A stretch of 64,000 nucleotides of DNA. It comes from Pythium myriotylum (taxonomy: Eukaryota > Oomycota > Peronosporomycetes > Pythiales > Pythiaceae). Both the position numbers and the translations under genes were made by a program. Where the stretch lies: the NCBI GenBank assembly GCA_023091665.1, contig JALJCQ010000006.1, positions 434,001 through 498,000 of the forward strand, written 5' to 3'. How positions within the stretch are numbered: position 1 is the stretch's first letter; every line of letters starts with the position of its first letter. Of this stretch, positions 22,185-33,372 are shown in pieces. Under the pieces are notes generated by a model. The model was given only the letters and a program-made list of their open reading frames with translations. It did not search any database and had not been told where the DNA came from.

Positions 22185-23590
22185 GAGTTCGTCACGTTTT
22201 GTTGATTCATGACTCACCTACATATCCCGAAACTTGAAGCCCCACATCAGCATTCATACTAATCTCGGACAAATCAACACCGAGGCCAACCAACCGCACA
22301 AAAAAAGTAACAAAGAAATACTCTATCGAACGGTCGTGACCGTCTCGTCCTAGCGTGGCGAGGGTTCAACGTTCCCCTTTGCCAGTGTTCTTCATTTCCA
22401 CTTGTTCCGTATAACCACAATAGGACGAAGTATCTAGCTATCCATCAACAACATGAAAACAAAATTAGCCCAGCCCTCGACGACAAACTTCGCGTTTGTA
22501 CCGCTGTGACTGTCCGACCACAACCGACCTACACGCCACACGCGCGCGAGACACCAGGAAAATAAGCGCGCGTGTCTCCCACGCACAACGGATGATCCAC
22601 GGAAAGGTGTGCCAGCGGTGCCAATCGTCCCGGGAGGATCACTTCGTCCTCTTCAACACCAGGGGGTCTGTGCAGCTCCTCACTGCGTGCGAGAGGGTCT
22701 ATGCAGCCTCGCTGATACCATCGAGCCGCCGACCATTGGTCTTCCTTTGCCTTTGAACGTGAGGTCTGTTTTGTCGCAATCAATGAACCCTGTAGCCGGG
22801 TGATATACGACCATTAGCCTTCCACACGCTCTTAGCCGACCGCGAACCTCCGCACTCACTCCACAATCCTCCTCCTCGACCACCCGTCGACTCACCCACT
22901 ACTCGGCTCTCCCCGCTCCAAGCCCCCGACTCGTCGTCGTCAAGATCCACCACCACCACCACCACCAGCAACACGCAAGACACGATGCCTTCGTTCTCCA
23001 AGCTCTTCATCATCGCCGCCTGCGCGTTGGCCATCGCAACTGGAAGTGTGGCAGCGTCCGACATCGCCGTCGACCAGCCGCAGCCGGCGCGTAACCTTCG
23101 CGCGGAGGCTGTGGCGGTAGAGGCCGACCAAGCTGTGCGAGACAGCGCGCCGCAACGCGGACTCCAAAGCACCAACCGCAATACCCAAACTGTCATTATC
23201 CAACGTCGTCAGCGTGGTCAGGAAGGAGGAGGCGCTCCTAACGCGGGCATGAACTCGAACGGTGGCGGCGCTGGTGACTTGCCGCGGCCATTGCCACCTT
23301 CCGGGGCCTCCACGGGTGAGGGCCCAGACGGCAGGCCTTTCTCTTTCAGCTGGACCAACTAGCGAAGCAAATGAACCAGCTTCATTCATCCATCTGTCAA
23401 CCTCTTACTCGGGTGTCCGTGTCTACTATAACAATCACGACACGCCAATTGGTCACTTGCCACCACCGCCGACAACTCGATGTAGATATTGTACACGGGT
23501 TAAATACGTGTAAAATACAGCCGTTTACATATCCATGGCCGCCGCCGCCGTCGTGGGCGGGTGATTTATATCTGTAGGTTATCAGCTGTC
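22185..23590 (+). repeat. Right arm of eroded palindrome P0
   Basis: Includes a GTTCGTCACGTTTTGTTGA block, the 5' region, the RNLR gene 22985-23362 and an outer GTGGGCGGGTGATTTATATC block. Each is recognisably related to the corresponding part of the P4 right arm (56670-58160), so P0 and P4 share a common ancestral layout. Confidence 0.65.
22985..23362 (+). CDS. Small secreted RNLR-motif protein (P0)
   Basis: 125 residues: signal peptide (about 1-24, MPSFSKLFIIAACALAIATG), an RNLRAEA motif with RNLR at 36-39, a conserved APQRGLQS about 20 residues later, a Gly/Asn/Pro-rich linker and a C-terminal GPDGRPFSFSW signature ending in TN. Family members in this window share this order; here the basic tail after FSFSW is missing. 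The arrangement fits RxLR-type secreted effector candidates, but there is no dEER motif and no known effector fold can be named. An Inr-like CACTCACTCCACAATCC lies upstream at about 22853. Confidence 0.85.
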   Translation: MPSFSKLFIIAACALAIATGSVAASDIAVDQPQPARNLRAEAVAVEADQAVRDSAPQRGLQSTNRNTQTVIIQRRQRGQEGGGAPNAGMNSNGGGAGDLPRPLPPSGASTGEGPDGRPFSFSWTN

Positions 23591-23649
23591 CGACAATGGT
23601 CAGTAGTATTATAGCCGTATTCATACCGATCGAACGCGTCGCTGCACCA

Positions 23650-24245
23650 GGGTCACCGTAGAGCTGAAGACCCTGCGGCGGACCCGTTCCCAGTCCCACA
23701 GGTGGTGCGGCAGCAGGTCGTGCTGGAGTCTCTGGTCTCAATCCAGGCGTGTCGAACCAAGTGCTCCGACGAGGACATCATCTGGTCGGAGAAACAAGCC
23801 ACGGTTCTCTAAGAGGCCTCCTGCCAACACGCTCTCGGTGTGCTACGCACCCGGATCAGCGCGAGCCTATCTTCTACCCTGCACGACGTGGTGCTCATCG
23901 AAGAAGTCCGCGAAATTTTCTGGACTAAGTCCTCTACAACTACCCTCCCCCAGGAGGATGCACCTCGCCAGGAATGCGATCACCTGCTCTTCTTCGACGG
24001 TGGCTCCCAAGCCACCTACGAGACCAAGCACTCTACAAAGGACTCCAGCCTGCAGGCCGCCCGTGATCGCAACCTCACCCAGCTTGAAGTCATCAGTCGT
24101 AGCGACCTCGTACTCATTCAGCTACGCGACCACCAACCTCCTCGCAATCGCGCGCTCGCCAACTTCTATCTGCACGTACCGAAATTGGCTGACCTCACCA
24201 AGTCTAAGCCTGGACCCTCCACTCGCGGACTGACAACGGGATGAC
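23650..24245 (+). pseudogene. LINE 3' fragment with RNase H, degenerate
   Basis: Translations in shifting frames resemble the LINE at 46854: a segment like VVRQQVVLESLVSIQACRT, then LLFFDGGSQ, the first catalytic Asp block of RNase H, and LIQLRDHQPPRNRAL. Stops and frameshifts throughout. It is a remnant of a non-LTR retrotransposon with a C-terminal RNase H domain. Confidence 0.7.
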
Positions 24246-24795
24246 CGGGAGAATTGTCAAACTCGGTATGAAACCGGGAGGTGGAACCCTCATTGTTCCC
24301 ATCCGTTCCCAAGCCAGCCGTGCTAACTTGAGGACGTAGAGCTTGGAGAAGGCATCGTGTATCTGCGACGTGTGACGACGTTGTGGTGTGATTTGTGTTG
24401 GACTTGGCAGTGCCTCCATAAATCAGCAGACTTTGGTGGCGGGGCGACCAACGGAACTATGCCACGCGCTCACGCATTGAAGTGTGTAACTAAAAACGTT
24501 TCTTCTGGAACAGACGAATCCAGAAAAATCGTCATACTGTTATTTGAAAGCAGTACTGACGGACGACGCGGTCCAGCCATTCGAGTACATAAACTACGCA
24601 TAGTAGACTTCTTCATTATCGCCATAATCATCGTTCTCAGCACGCCAAAAATCTCCGTCTGTCTTAGTGTGCCGAAGACACAGCTCCCGTTCCTGTCGCA
24701 CGGCTTTTTTGCTACTCAACATTGTCGCTGGATAGCCGTTGCCCTCCGGATAACGGAGTGGGCTCATCAATTTTTAAATGCCCACAGATGATGAG

Positions 24796-24820
24796 ACAAT
24801 CTTGTTAAAACAAGATTGTC
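24796..24820. repeat. Short hairpin
   Basis: GACAATCTTGTT and AACAAGATTGTC are inverted around AA, just outside the LINE fragment of the P2 left arm. Confidence 0.85.
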
Positions 24821-25256
24821 GACACAACAGCCAACGCAGCTATGGACTCCCACACTGGTGTGCAAGGCCCGCACTCCCACCCAGAAGCCACCACGGGAGG
24901 CTCGAAGCGTTCCTGGCCTTCGACTTCACCGAATGTCAAATTCGCCACATACTCCGTCAACAGCTGCGGTAGAATCAGGGCGTGGTTTGCCAAGGCGTCG
25001 GCCCTGGTATTGTGAGCTCTCACATGATGATGCCACTATCGGACGCCCTAGCAGACTGCTAGGGCCTGGCTTTACGGTAGAGTTGACGAAGGTGGTCGTT
25101 GTGGGGTGCGCAGTAGTCGCGCATTTGACAGATGATGAGCGCACTATCGCCGATGACCGTAACGTCACGCCAGTCGTTGTCCACCGCTGCTTGAGGCAAG
25201 CTTGTTGCGGAGCTCCAGAGGATCGCGGCCGTCAGAATATACTCAATAGACTTCAC
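24805..25256 (-). pseudogene. LINE RNase H fragment (P2 left)
   Basis: The minus strand encodes pieces such as DNDWRDVTVIGDSALIICQMRDY and, after a frame change, MRAHNTRADALANHA, the third and fourth acidic blocks of an RNase H. Frameshifted and truncated. The mirror copy is at 33373-33830. Confidence 0.75.
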
Positions 25257-26341
25257 TTACATCATCATCATCAGAGGATCCCGACTGTGGGGTTCGCGGT
25301 CGAGATGTCGACGATAATGGCTCTCGCTCCTCCTGGCCCGGGATTACCTCTCGAGCCACCGTCACAATAATCTCCGTCGGCATTGATGTGCCGAAGAGAA
25401 ACCTCCCTTTCACGTCGCACGATTTTTGCTACTCAAATTGCCACAACAGGTTTGATGTGGTTTTTCCAGCACCGATGGAAAAACAGTTTTTTGGAGGACG
25501 GCATATGGCTCTCACCGTCAAAACGAATGCACCGAACCGGTGCCAACTGCTTTCGAGCTTCCGAGAAGTTAGTGCGGTGGATGGCAGAGAGAGCCGCACG
25601 CTGCGTGCCAATCATTCTTTGCCTTACTGAGGGCGAGGACACGAGGACGAGCTCCTCAATCCCTCACTTGCCACGCAAGCAACAAGCAGCCTCGGAAACT
25701 CCCCAAGCCACTCTACTTCATGACTCGCCAGGTTATCCTCCTCCTGCCGGAGAACATCCCTGAGGGCGCCACGCACCGGCTGAAAGCCCCCGAGTATGCC
25801 GAAGTTGTCGACGACAATGAGGCTGAGCGTGTACGCGTCCATGCTCTGGATGATAATTCGATCTGTGGATCCCACGCTCGACCGCCTACGGCAGTCTCGT
25901 CTGGCCCGGTGAGCTTGCCTCAGGTGCCCCAGGTGGTTTGCTCCGGCGCCCGGTCGTCGCAAAGGTGGGCGGTCGCTCGAAATATGGCCAAGTCATCTCC
26001 TACGAGGGCCTGTTTCTATCAGTCCGGCACGACGCCGGCACATGTACTGTCCAGTCAAGTGATGTGGAAGAAGTCGCTCCGGTCATCGCCTTCCTCCTGT
26101 ATCGAGCGACCCTCACTAGGAAGGCCTCGTCTGTGAACGGCAGGGCCAAGGCCCATCAAGACATTCTTCACCGCCTCCTCGGTCAGGCCGGCCTGCACGG
26201 TACCCGCGACATTCCGCAACTACTGGCCGGCATCGTTGCGCAGGGGCACCAACCGGACCCACAAGACCAGATTGTGTGGCAGTGCCCGGAGTCTGGCCTC
26301 GACAAAGTCTGCAGCATTGCACACGTCATCAACTACGGCCA

Positions 26342-27334
26342 TCGAAGAACTCGTCACCGTAGATACCGAGAATACTGAGCGCAGTGATCAGATCAGAGTA
26401 CGAGGGGTTCGACGGGGGTTTTGGACGTTCTGCCTTGACTGAGAAATTCATCAAGTTCACTTCTTGGCCAGACGCATGTTGAAGTTGAGCTGAAATATCG
26501 AAGCGATAGAGCAATAGCAATGGCATACCGCACACCGAAACCAAAAGGATACAAATGGCTGAGTCGAAACGCATCGGGGACAAACTTCACGGCAGGGCTT
26601 GCGCGGGCAAACGCGATGAAAACAGTTGGTTCCTTACCTTTGTGTTGAGGAGCGGTGATGGCATCGTGAGCACCCTGTTCCACTGGGCTTGGGCGGAAAC
26701 TATTCCGATCGATCCTGTCGTCTCGTATGCGAGCGGGTTGACTATCGGACACGCTCTCATACCGGGTGCGCTTCTGGGCGGGAGCATCCAGGAGGCTAAG
26801 CTGGGTTGCGTAGTGCTGCAAGAGCTCGGGATGGTCCGCTAGGGCCGCCATAATTCGCACTGGAAGAGACAACGAAGGAACGTCGGCTGGTACACTCCGA
26901 CGCTTGTGCTGAGACTGGTGCGCTGGCGCCTGAGGTGCGTCATGAACGGCATCCGCGCTGATATGAGGTTCCTCGCCGAGTGAATGCACATCGTCGAGGA
27001 GGTCGGCAAAATGAATAGCCGGTTCTTGGGTACGAGTAGGTACCATAGGCTCCTGCACGAGAGCCACCGTCCGCGGATGTGGTCTAGACGTTGCCGACGC
27101 GCGGCGACGGGCCCGCGTGGACTCCCGAGTCGGTGTCTGTGAACTTCCCAGATCAGCTGATCCAGAAGGTGGGGTATCGATCGCCAATGGTGTCGATGCC
27201 GGGTCGTCACAGAAGGTCTCACCGAGGAGGACATCAGACGGGGGTTCTCGTTCGCCGTCAATGAAGAAGCCACACACAACACCTAGTATCGACTGCTCGG
27301 AGCTTCGCGGATCAACTAAATGACTACGCGCCAT
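26342..27334 (-). pseudogene. DIRS gag N-terminal part, inverted
   Basis: A 313-codon frame from the ATG at 27334 encodes a Ser/Thr/Pro-rich, basic, low-complexity region, then ADHPELLQHYATQLSLLDAP. A one-base shift near 26440 moves it into a frame with NPSYSDLITALSILGIYGDE before the breakpoint. This capsid-like stretch joins in frame to the plus-strand VTALAYWFGNVFDAYRR sequence beginning at 27335 if the ~1 kb segment is imagined flipped. The gag assignment is by position and this continuity, not by a recognised domain. Confidence 0.6.
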
Positions 27335-27336
27335 AG

Positions 27337-27843
27337 TCTGCGCCAGAGGTCACCGCGCTCGCGTACTGGTTCGGCAATGTCTTCGACGCCTACCGCAGGG
27401 CTGTCGAATATGACTCAACTCATGACTCGATGACCCGCACAGCTGTGGCGGATCGCTTATCCCTCCAGGATGCAGAACTCAGCGGACTATTGCTTCGGAT
27501 GTCCCGTCAGCGCATGGTCCAGGATCCTTTTCGTCCTGTCGGAGAGCACCAGCAAAAACGGGAGCCTGGAGACTCCACTCACCGCGGAGGACGGGGACAC
27601 CCGAAACAAGCTGGACCTGCCAAGCGTCAGGTGCCGACAGAGGTCGGCCGCGCTGTTCCGAGGCAAGGAGGTAAGCAGCTCTGTCTCCGTTTCCTCTCCA
27701 ACCGAGGCTGCCCATCCAAGACCCCTGACCGGTGCACGTACCCTTTCTTGGGTCACGTCATCCCGACTGAGAAGCTTGATCCGACATTCTTCATCTGTGA
27801 TAGGAAACTGCGCAGCATCCAAAGAAGTTTAAAGTTACCCTAG
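27337..27843 (+). pseudogene. DIRS gag C-terminal part with Cys-rich motif
   Basis: A plus-strand frame open from 27337 with no start codon of its own until 27430. It contains VTALAYWFGNVFDAYRR, a basic region and CLRFLSNRGCPSKTPDRC, a Cys-rich, possibly nucleic-acid-binding motif. It is directly followed by the reverse transcriptase frame at 27849. It appears to be the 3' half of a gag gene separated from its start by the inversion next to it. Confidence 0.65.
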
Positions 27844-27848
27844 CGGTC

Positions 27849-29021
27849 GTGTCTCTGATCGAGCAAGAGCTTACCCGTAATCTTAAAGCGGCGGAGACGG
27901 ACATCATCTACCACCGAGCCGACGCTTTTCGCTCGGCAGGTATCGCACCACCAAGTCCAATGCCAGCATTCAGTTCAACTCCCGAAGGTCCTAGCCACCT
28001 CATCGATACAAATGCCCAGCAAGCACTGTCTAAACTTGTGAGGCAGTTGAACTTGCCGCTAGATGACACCATTCGCCTGTGGCGTGGCCGTACATCATCG
28101 GATCCACGCCCGAACAAAGCACTCTCACCCGATCACCTCGACTGGCTAATCCACGGTTATCCTCATCAAGCTTCAGTCCTTCGTACGATTCGCGAGGGTG
28201 TGACACATGTCTTCCTTTCTCCTGCACGTGGGATCGACCGTCACCGGGCGTATACCAACCATAAATCGGCAATTACCTACGGCAATGCACTTCTGCGTAG
28301 CATCCGCGAAGGCCAAGATGCCGGCACCTACATGGTGCTCGACCTTGACGCTGTTGCTCACTGGCCGGAGCTTCAGATAAGCCCATTCGGTTGTGTCCCC
28401 AAAGCCGACGCTGATCCTAACCAAGAAGCTCGGGTAATTCATGATCTGTCATACCCGAAAGGCGGCTCTACCAATTCGGCGTCGGACGCGGAGCGTCTAC
28501 CGCCGCTGACATACGTGCATGTTGACGCCCTTGCCCGCCGTATCGAGTTGCTGCGCAACGCCGAGCCTAGTCGTCAAGTTATAATGATGTGCGGAGACGT
28601 CAAATCGGCTTTCCGTAACGTTCATTGTTCACCATCCCTGTGCGGCCGCTTCGCAGGATACATCCCCGACACCAACAGTGTAGTAATCGACTTATCACTC
28701 CCTTTCGGTTGGTCCGGTTCACCGGCTGAATACGGCGTCTTCGAGTCTGCAATTTCCTTCTTGGTCAAGCGCGAAAGGCCTGCATCACTTGATCCAACCG
28801 AGCAAGACTCTGCCCAATTCTTTTGCTACGAATGGGTTGATGTTCATGTATTGATCGAAGTCGACAGCGGCAAGAGGCTAGAGCTTGTGAATCAGCGCTA
28901 CGCCTGGCGATGCTCGCGGTTCTTGGCCCAAGGTCGATTCACTCAATGGGCACCACAGACCCGTGCGGCCTTGACTGGGACACGGACAACCGCACAGTGT
29001 CAATGCCAGAGATCAAGATAA
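27849..29021 (+). pseudogene. DIRS reverse transcriptase
   Basis: A 390-codon frame resembling DIRS-type RT: SPFGCVPKADADPNQEARVIHDLSYP, then MMCGDVKSAFRNVHC (first catalytic Asp), LPFGWSGSPAEYGVFE, and YEWVDVHVLIEVD where DIRS elements have a VDDHV-type catalytic pair. The second Asp is Val here, which should abolish polymerase activity. At 28890-28980 the protein jumps between two frames before joining the RNase H region, so small indels are present. Confidence 0.85.
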
Positions 29022-30346
29022 GAAAGGCAATTGCTCGAGTCCGTACTGTGCTCCGCGAGAACGCCACGACCCGGTCTATTCTCAATCAACTCCTGGGATC
29101 CCTGCGCCATGTCTGCTCTTGCATTCGGCCAGCGCGTGCATTCTTTCAGCGACTCGCTTCGCTGCACCGACGGGCCCCAAGATTTGGCAAAGTCGCGATT
29201 GACGAGGGAGCGCGCCTCGACCTGCTCTGGTTCGAGCATAATTTGGAGCATGGCCGTGAGCAGCTCAGTGCTACCCTGGCAATGCTATGCTGGGGGCCTT
29301 CGTGGCCACCCAACAATCCAGATCGCCTCACGTTGGTGCGCTTCTGGATTGACAACCGCTCAGCGGTATCGTGGTGCAACAGCTTGTCAAGTCGTGACCC
29401 TTTTTCTCAAGACCTCAATCGTATAATCGCTGCCGTGGAGGCACGGTGGCTTCTCCGCGTGTCAGCTCGGCATTTACCTGGCGCGATCAACACCATGGCG
29501 GACCTGGGCTCTCGGGCTTGGAGCGGGCAACAACTCATTGATTGGCAGAAGCTAACTTCATCGTGGACGCAGGTTCCCGTCCCTCTACGTATTCGCAAGA
29601 TCTATTTGAGCACCTCGTCGCTCTTCAGTGTCGCTCCCTCGCAGACTCGTCCCAGCGTCAGTACCGCAGTACCTGGATCCAGTGGTGTCATTGGTGGGGC
29701 TACGATGCTGGGCTTCTTCTTTCTCCTTCGGAGTGCCGAATACCTCGCAGTGAAAGGTCAGCGAAAGACTTACACCTTGGAGGTGAGAGATATCACGATC
29801 CTAGACAGCCAAAGGCGACCAACGTGGCAGACGGCTCATGCGCATTCCGTGGTGGTCACACTACGCGGGCACAAGACTGACCAAGAGGGCCAAGGCACAG
29901 TACGAGTTCTCGGGAAGTCAGGTCATCCCACGATGTGCCCGGTCCTCGCTGCGATGTTGCTGCTTCACAACGCAAGCTGTCTCGCTCTCGATCGCCAAGA
30001 CCCACTCTGCTCCCTCTCGAAGACGAAGATGGTCACCGCACAACAAGTCGCACACTGCCTCCGCCTAGTTGCCACTGCAACAGGGAAGGACGCCGCCCGC
30101 TACTCATGCCACTCACTCAGGAGCGGCGGCGCGACGGCACTTCTATCAGCAGGCGTCGACAGCACGGTGGTGATGCTGCATGGTCGCTGGCGCTCGGACG
30201 CCTACCTGCTTTATACGAGGTACACGCCAGAGTCCGGAGCAATGCTTTCTGCGAGGATGGCTCGTGGAGTACAAGTCCAAGGCAACGAAGCTCTCTCTGC
30301 TGAGGTCATTGGGGCTCACACTTCTCGTGTGCCTCAGCAGCTCTAG
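28910..30346 (+). pseudogene. DIRS RNase H and tyrosine recombinase
   Basis: The first half (to about 29580) has RNase H features (VRFWIDNRSAVSWCN, LPGAINTMADLGSR). The second half is a tyrosine recombinase: FFFLLRSAEYL, TLRGHKTDQ, CHSLRSGGATALLSAGVD, LHGRWRSDAYLLYTRYTP supply the R..K..HxxR..H/W..Y pattern. The N-terminal core-binding part of the recombinase (HLVALQCRSLADSSQRQYRS) is in another frame (29542-29690) and is followed by an apparent internal deletion. The recombinase catalytic residues are intact although the protein is not. Confidence 0.85.
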
Positions 30347-30433
30347 TCTTCTAAAGCCTAAAATGCTACGCCTTGTACCCCACTTCTCATGGCTTTATCG
30401 AAATTTGCTTTTGGTGATGCCGCCCGCATGAAA

Positions 30434-31185
30434 ATATAGTTGGACATGATTGCAAAACCAATATCCATTTATTGTGAATACAGCACGGTGCGATCGATTC
30501 ACCAACTGACACGCATCCTGCAGTGCGGTTCAACAACACACAACCACGCTGATCTGTAAGGGTACAATAACCAGATCGGACTATCCGAGTCCGGTCTGTA
30601 CATAACATGTTGAGTGCCTCGCTTTCGTAATTGCCTCACTTCTTCTGGTCGCTGTTGCTGTTGCTGTGCTTGTCGCCCCAGCTGAAGGAGAACCCCTTGC
30701 CGTCCGCGCCAACGCCACCGCCGCCACCACCGCCGTTGAAGCCCTGGCCACCACCGCCACCCCCACCGTTGACACCCTGGCCTCCGTTCGGAACAATCTG
30801 CAGCCAGTCGAATCCTTGAAGTGCGCGCTGTGGGGCGGCATCCTGTGGCGCTTGTTCGGCTTCGACGCGGAGGTTACGCGCCGGCTGGTCGACGGGCGCG
30901 TCGGACGCAGTCGCCGTTCCTGCAGCGATGGCCGTCGCGCATGCGGCGAGGAAGCAGAGCTTGAAGAACGAAGGCATCGTGTCTGGCTTGTTGTCTGTCG
31001 AGAGATATGACAGCGAGGATTTGCAGGCGGAGAGTGGTGTGGGAGTCGGTTTGTGGTCGACGTGGAGGTTTGAAGAGTGAGTGAAAGGATAATTGGTGCC
31101 GAACCCCGTTAAGAAGGTGGGGGACAGCCTCACAGTGAGGAGGCCTTTCACTCCAGACTAGAGTGAGAGACGTCGTTTGGTTATC
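30434..31185 (-). repeat. Left arm of palindrome P3
   Basis: About 750 bp, mirrored at 32423-33174 (coordinates sum to 63608). It includes the gene, its 5' region up to CAAACGACGTCTCTCAC and a 3' flank to the TTGGACATGATTGC block. Only scattered substitutions were seen. Confidence 0.92.
30636..30977 (-). CDS. Small secreted RNLR-motif protein, P3 left
   Basis: 113 residues. Signal peptide (about 1-24, MPSFFKLCFLAACATAIAAG), RNLR at 34-37, APQRALQGFDWLQ at about 50-62, two poly-Gly blocks around GQGFN, and the C-terminal signature ADGKGFSFSWGDKH followed by a polar SNSNSDQKK tail. Start chosen at 30977 because it gives the signal peptide and equals the start in all relatives. The mirror gene at 32631 differs by Ile/Phe in the WLQxV segment. 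Candidate RxLR-type secreted effector; no catalytic domain visible. Confidence 0.88.
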   Translation of the reverse strand: MPSFFKLCFLAACATAIAAGTATASDAPVDQPARNLRVEAEQAPQDAAPQRALQGFDWLQIVPNGGQGVNGGGGGGGQGFNGGGGGGGVGADGKGFSFSWGDKHSNSNSDQKK

Positions 31186-32422
31186 AGGCCTACCTTTACG
31201 CGATTTGGAAGATAAGTGTGGAAGGTGGGTGCTGTGGTAAAGCTTTGAAGGGGTCTGTTGCCATCCGGATGAAGCCATTGAACCTGTCAAGCTGTGGTGA
31301 ACTATGACTTCGAATGGATTATCCTGTATAGCGGACTCAACTCGGACTCATCGCACTGTTGGATGACTCTGAGCCGTTTGCACTTAGTGGGTTGTTGTCG
31401 CCTCCAAAGCCCGAAGATGATAGGGATATGGGTAAATGTACTGATCCTCGCTCCAAGTTATGACACGAAGATATCTGTGCGCAGTCTGAAGCAAGATCTT
31501 TGAAGATGATGCGTCTTAAAGACGGGATGTTTCATTGCCGCTATACTTGGGGAACATGACGTAAGGAGAAAAATGCACGGACTTAGCACTGGCAAACGCT
31601 TGGGTCGAGGCTGGCTCCTGCCAGATTTAGTTTGTACAAGATGCCCGGACCAAATCCTGTTGGGTTCGAAGCCCGACAGCACTCTTAAATTATTAGCTCT
31701 GGTTTCCTGGTCAAGTCCTCTGGAATTCTATTTGACCTGTCGCTTCGATAAATTAGGGTCTAGCGTAGGACTGAACCTATGTGGGTGACGGAAATGCGAG
31801 AAATAGGAATCAGCATCCTCCGACCGACAACACTGTGGAAGTGATTTTTGCCCAAGACTACAGTGACAGGTACACTTCTCCACCCGTTCAAGTTTGATGA
31901 AAAGGTGTGTATGATCGTGAATCTTGGCACCGGAATTATCCAAAACGTGGACGTGAAACGGCTTCAGGTGCAACTGCAGGATTGAACGAAATGAGAACTC
32001 ATCATTGGTAACTTTTGCAGTAATTTGAATCAGTTGGATTCAGACGATCAATTCCGAGAACGCATTCGTAAATATTCCGACCAAACTATTATTAATAACA
32101 TGAGTCCGTTTATCGTTGTTCTTGCGCAATCCTGATACGTACGCATCAACTTGAACCTCATCAACTCTATACGAATCACGGACAAATCAGCTCCAAGATC
32201 CCCACAAAAAATCTTCCGCATGGATTCCCATTCGTCCCGGATACTATCAGAGTTATCCAAGCACTCTTCTGGGGAGACGCACTCAAAGGCACACCAATGA
32301 GTAGAGGCCAGACTAGACCCCGACGGAAACATCTAACGTTACGTGGTCGCAGCTACTTTGCACATCCCATCACTCCAATCCAACATTTCATGGAGATCGC
32401 ATTTATCGCTCAATGCAGCTCC
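31186..32422. other. Axis of palindrome P3
   Basis: About 1.24 kb of unique AT-richer sequence between the 5' ends of two divergent secreted-protein genes. No coding signal was recognised. It should contain the shared distal promoter region of both genes. Confidence 0.7.
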
Positions 32423-33174
32423 GATGACCAAACGACGTCTCTCACTCCAGTCTGGAGTGAAAGGCCTCCTCACTGTGAGGCTGTCCACCACCTTCTTAAC
32501 GGGGTTCGGCACCAATTATCCTTTCACTCACTCTTTAAACCTCCACGTCGACCACAAACCGACTCCCACACCACTCTCCGCCTGCAAATCCTCGCTGTCA
32601 TATCTCTCGACAGACAACAAGCCAGACACGATGCCTTCGTTCTTCAAGCTCTGCTTCCTCGCCGCATGCGCGACGGCCATCGCTGCAGGAACGGCGACTG
32701 CGTCCGACGCGCCCGTCGACCAGCCGGCGCGTAACCTCCGCGTCGAAGCCGAACAAGCGCCACAGGATGCCGCCCCACAGCGCGCACTTCAAGGATTCGA
32801 CTGGCTGCAGTTTGTTCCGAACGGAGGCCAGGGTGTCAACGGTGGGGGTGGCGGTGGTGGCCAGGGCTTCAACGGCGGTGGTGGCGGCGGTGGCGTTGGC
32901 GCGGACGGCAAGGGGTTCTCCTTCAGCTGGGGCGACAAGCACAGCAACAGCAACAGCGACCAGAAGAAGTGAGGCAATTACGAAAGCGAGGCACTCAACA
33001 TGTTATGTACAGACCGGACTCGGATAGTCCGATCTGGTTATTGTACCCTTACAGATCAGCGTGGTTGTGTGTTGTTGAACCGCACTGCAGGATGCGTGTC
33101 AGTTGGTGAATCGATCGCACCGTGCTGTATTCACAATAAATGGATATTGGTTTTGCAATCATGTCCAATTATAT
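32423..33174 (+). repeat. Right arm of palindrome P3
   Basis: Reverse complement of 30434-31185. Its outer edge (33174) abuts exactly the inner edge of the P2 right arm (33173), suggesting one rearrangement event defined both limits. Confidence 0.92.
32631..32972 (+). CDS. Small secreted RNLR-motif protein, P3 right
   Basis: 113 residues, mirror copy of 30636-30977 with Phe for Ile in the WLQFV segment. Signal peptide, RNLR at 34-37, poly-Gly linkers and C-terminal DGKGFSFSWGDKH are intact, so both copies look functional. Upstream, TTTCACTCACTCTTTAAACC at about 32520 may be an Inr-like element. Confidence 0.88.
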   Translation: MPSFFKLCFLAACATAIAAGTATASDAPVDQPARNLRVEAEQAPQDAAPQRALQGFDWLQFVPNGGQGVNGGGGGGGQGFNGGGGGGGVGADGKGFSFSWGDKHSNSNSDQKK

Positions 33175-33372
33175 CAAACCTGTTGTGGCCATTTGAGTAG
33201 CAAAATTCGTGCGACGTGAAAGGGAGGTTTGTCTTCGGCACATTACTGCCGACGGAGATTATTGTGACGGTGGCTCGAGAGGTAATCCCGGGCCAGGAGG
33301 AGCGAGAGCCATTATCGTCGACATCTCGACCGCGAACCCCACAGTCGGGATCCTCTGATGATGATGATGTAA

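Larger units (their letters stand above)
24345..25456 (+). repeat. Left arm of inverted repeat P2
   Basis: The block 24980-25456 is nearly identical in reverse complement to 33173-33650 (coordinates sum to 58629). The outer part, 24345-24620, matches about 34680-34985 in reverse complement after an extra ~0.7 kb of LINE debris on the right. The arm contains a LINE RNase H fragment. The 7.7 kb interior holds a DIRS-like element and palindrome P3. Confidence 0.8.
26342..30346 (+). mobile_element. DIRS-like tyrosine-recombinase retrotransposon, defective
   Basis: Order on the plus strand: gag C-terminal part, reverse transcriptase, RNase H and tyrosine recombinase, as in DIRS-group elements. 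The N-terminal gag part (26342-27334) lies inverted. Frameshifts, a lost RT catalytic Asp and an internal deletion before the recombinase show it is dead. Termini were not identified; sequence from about 25640 may also belong to it. Confidence 0.8.
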
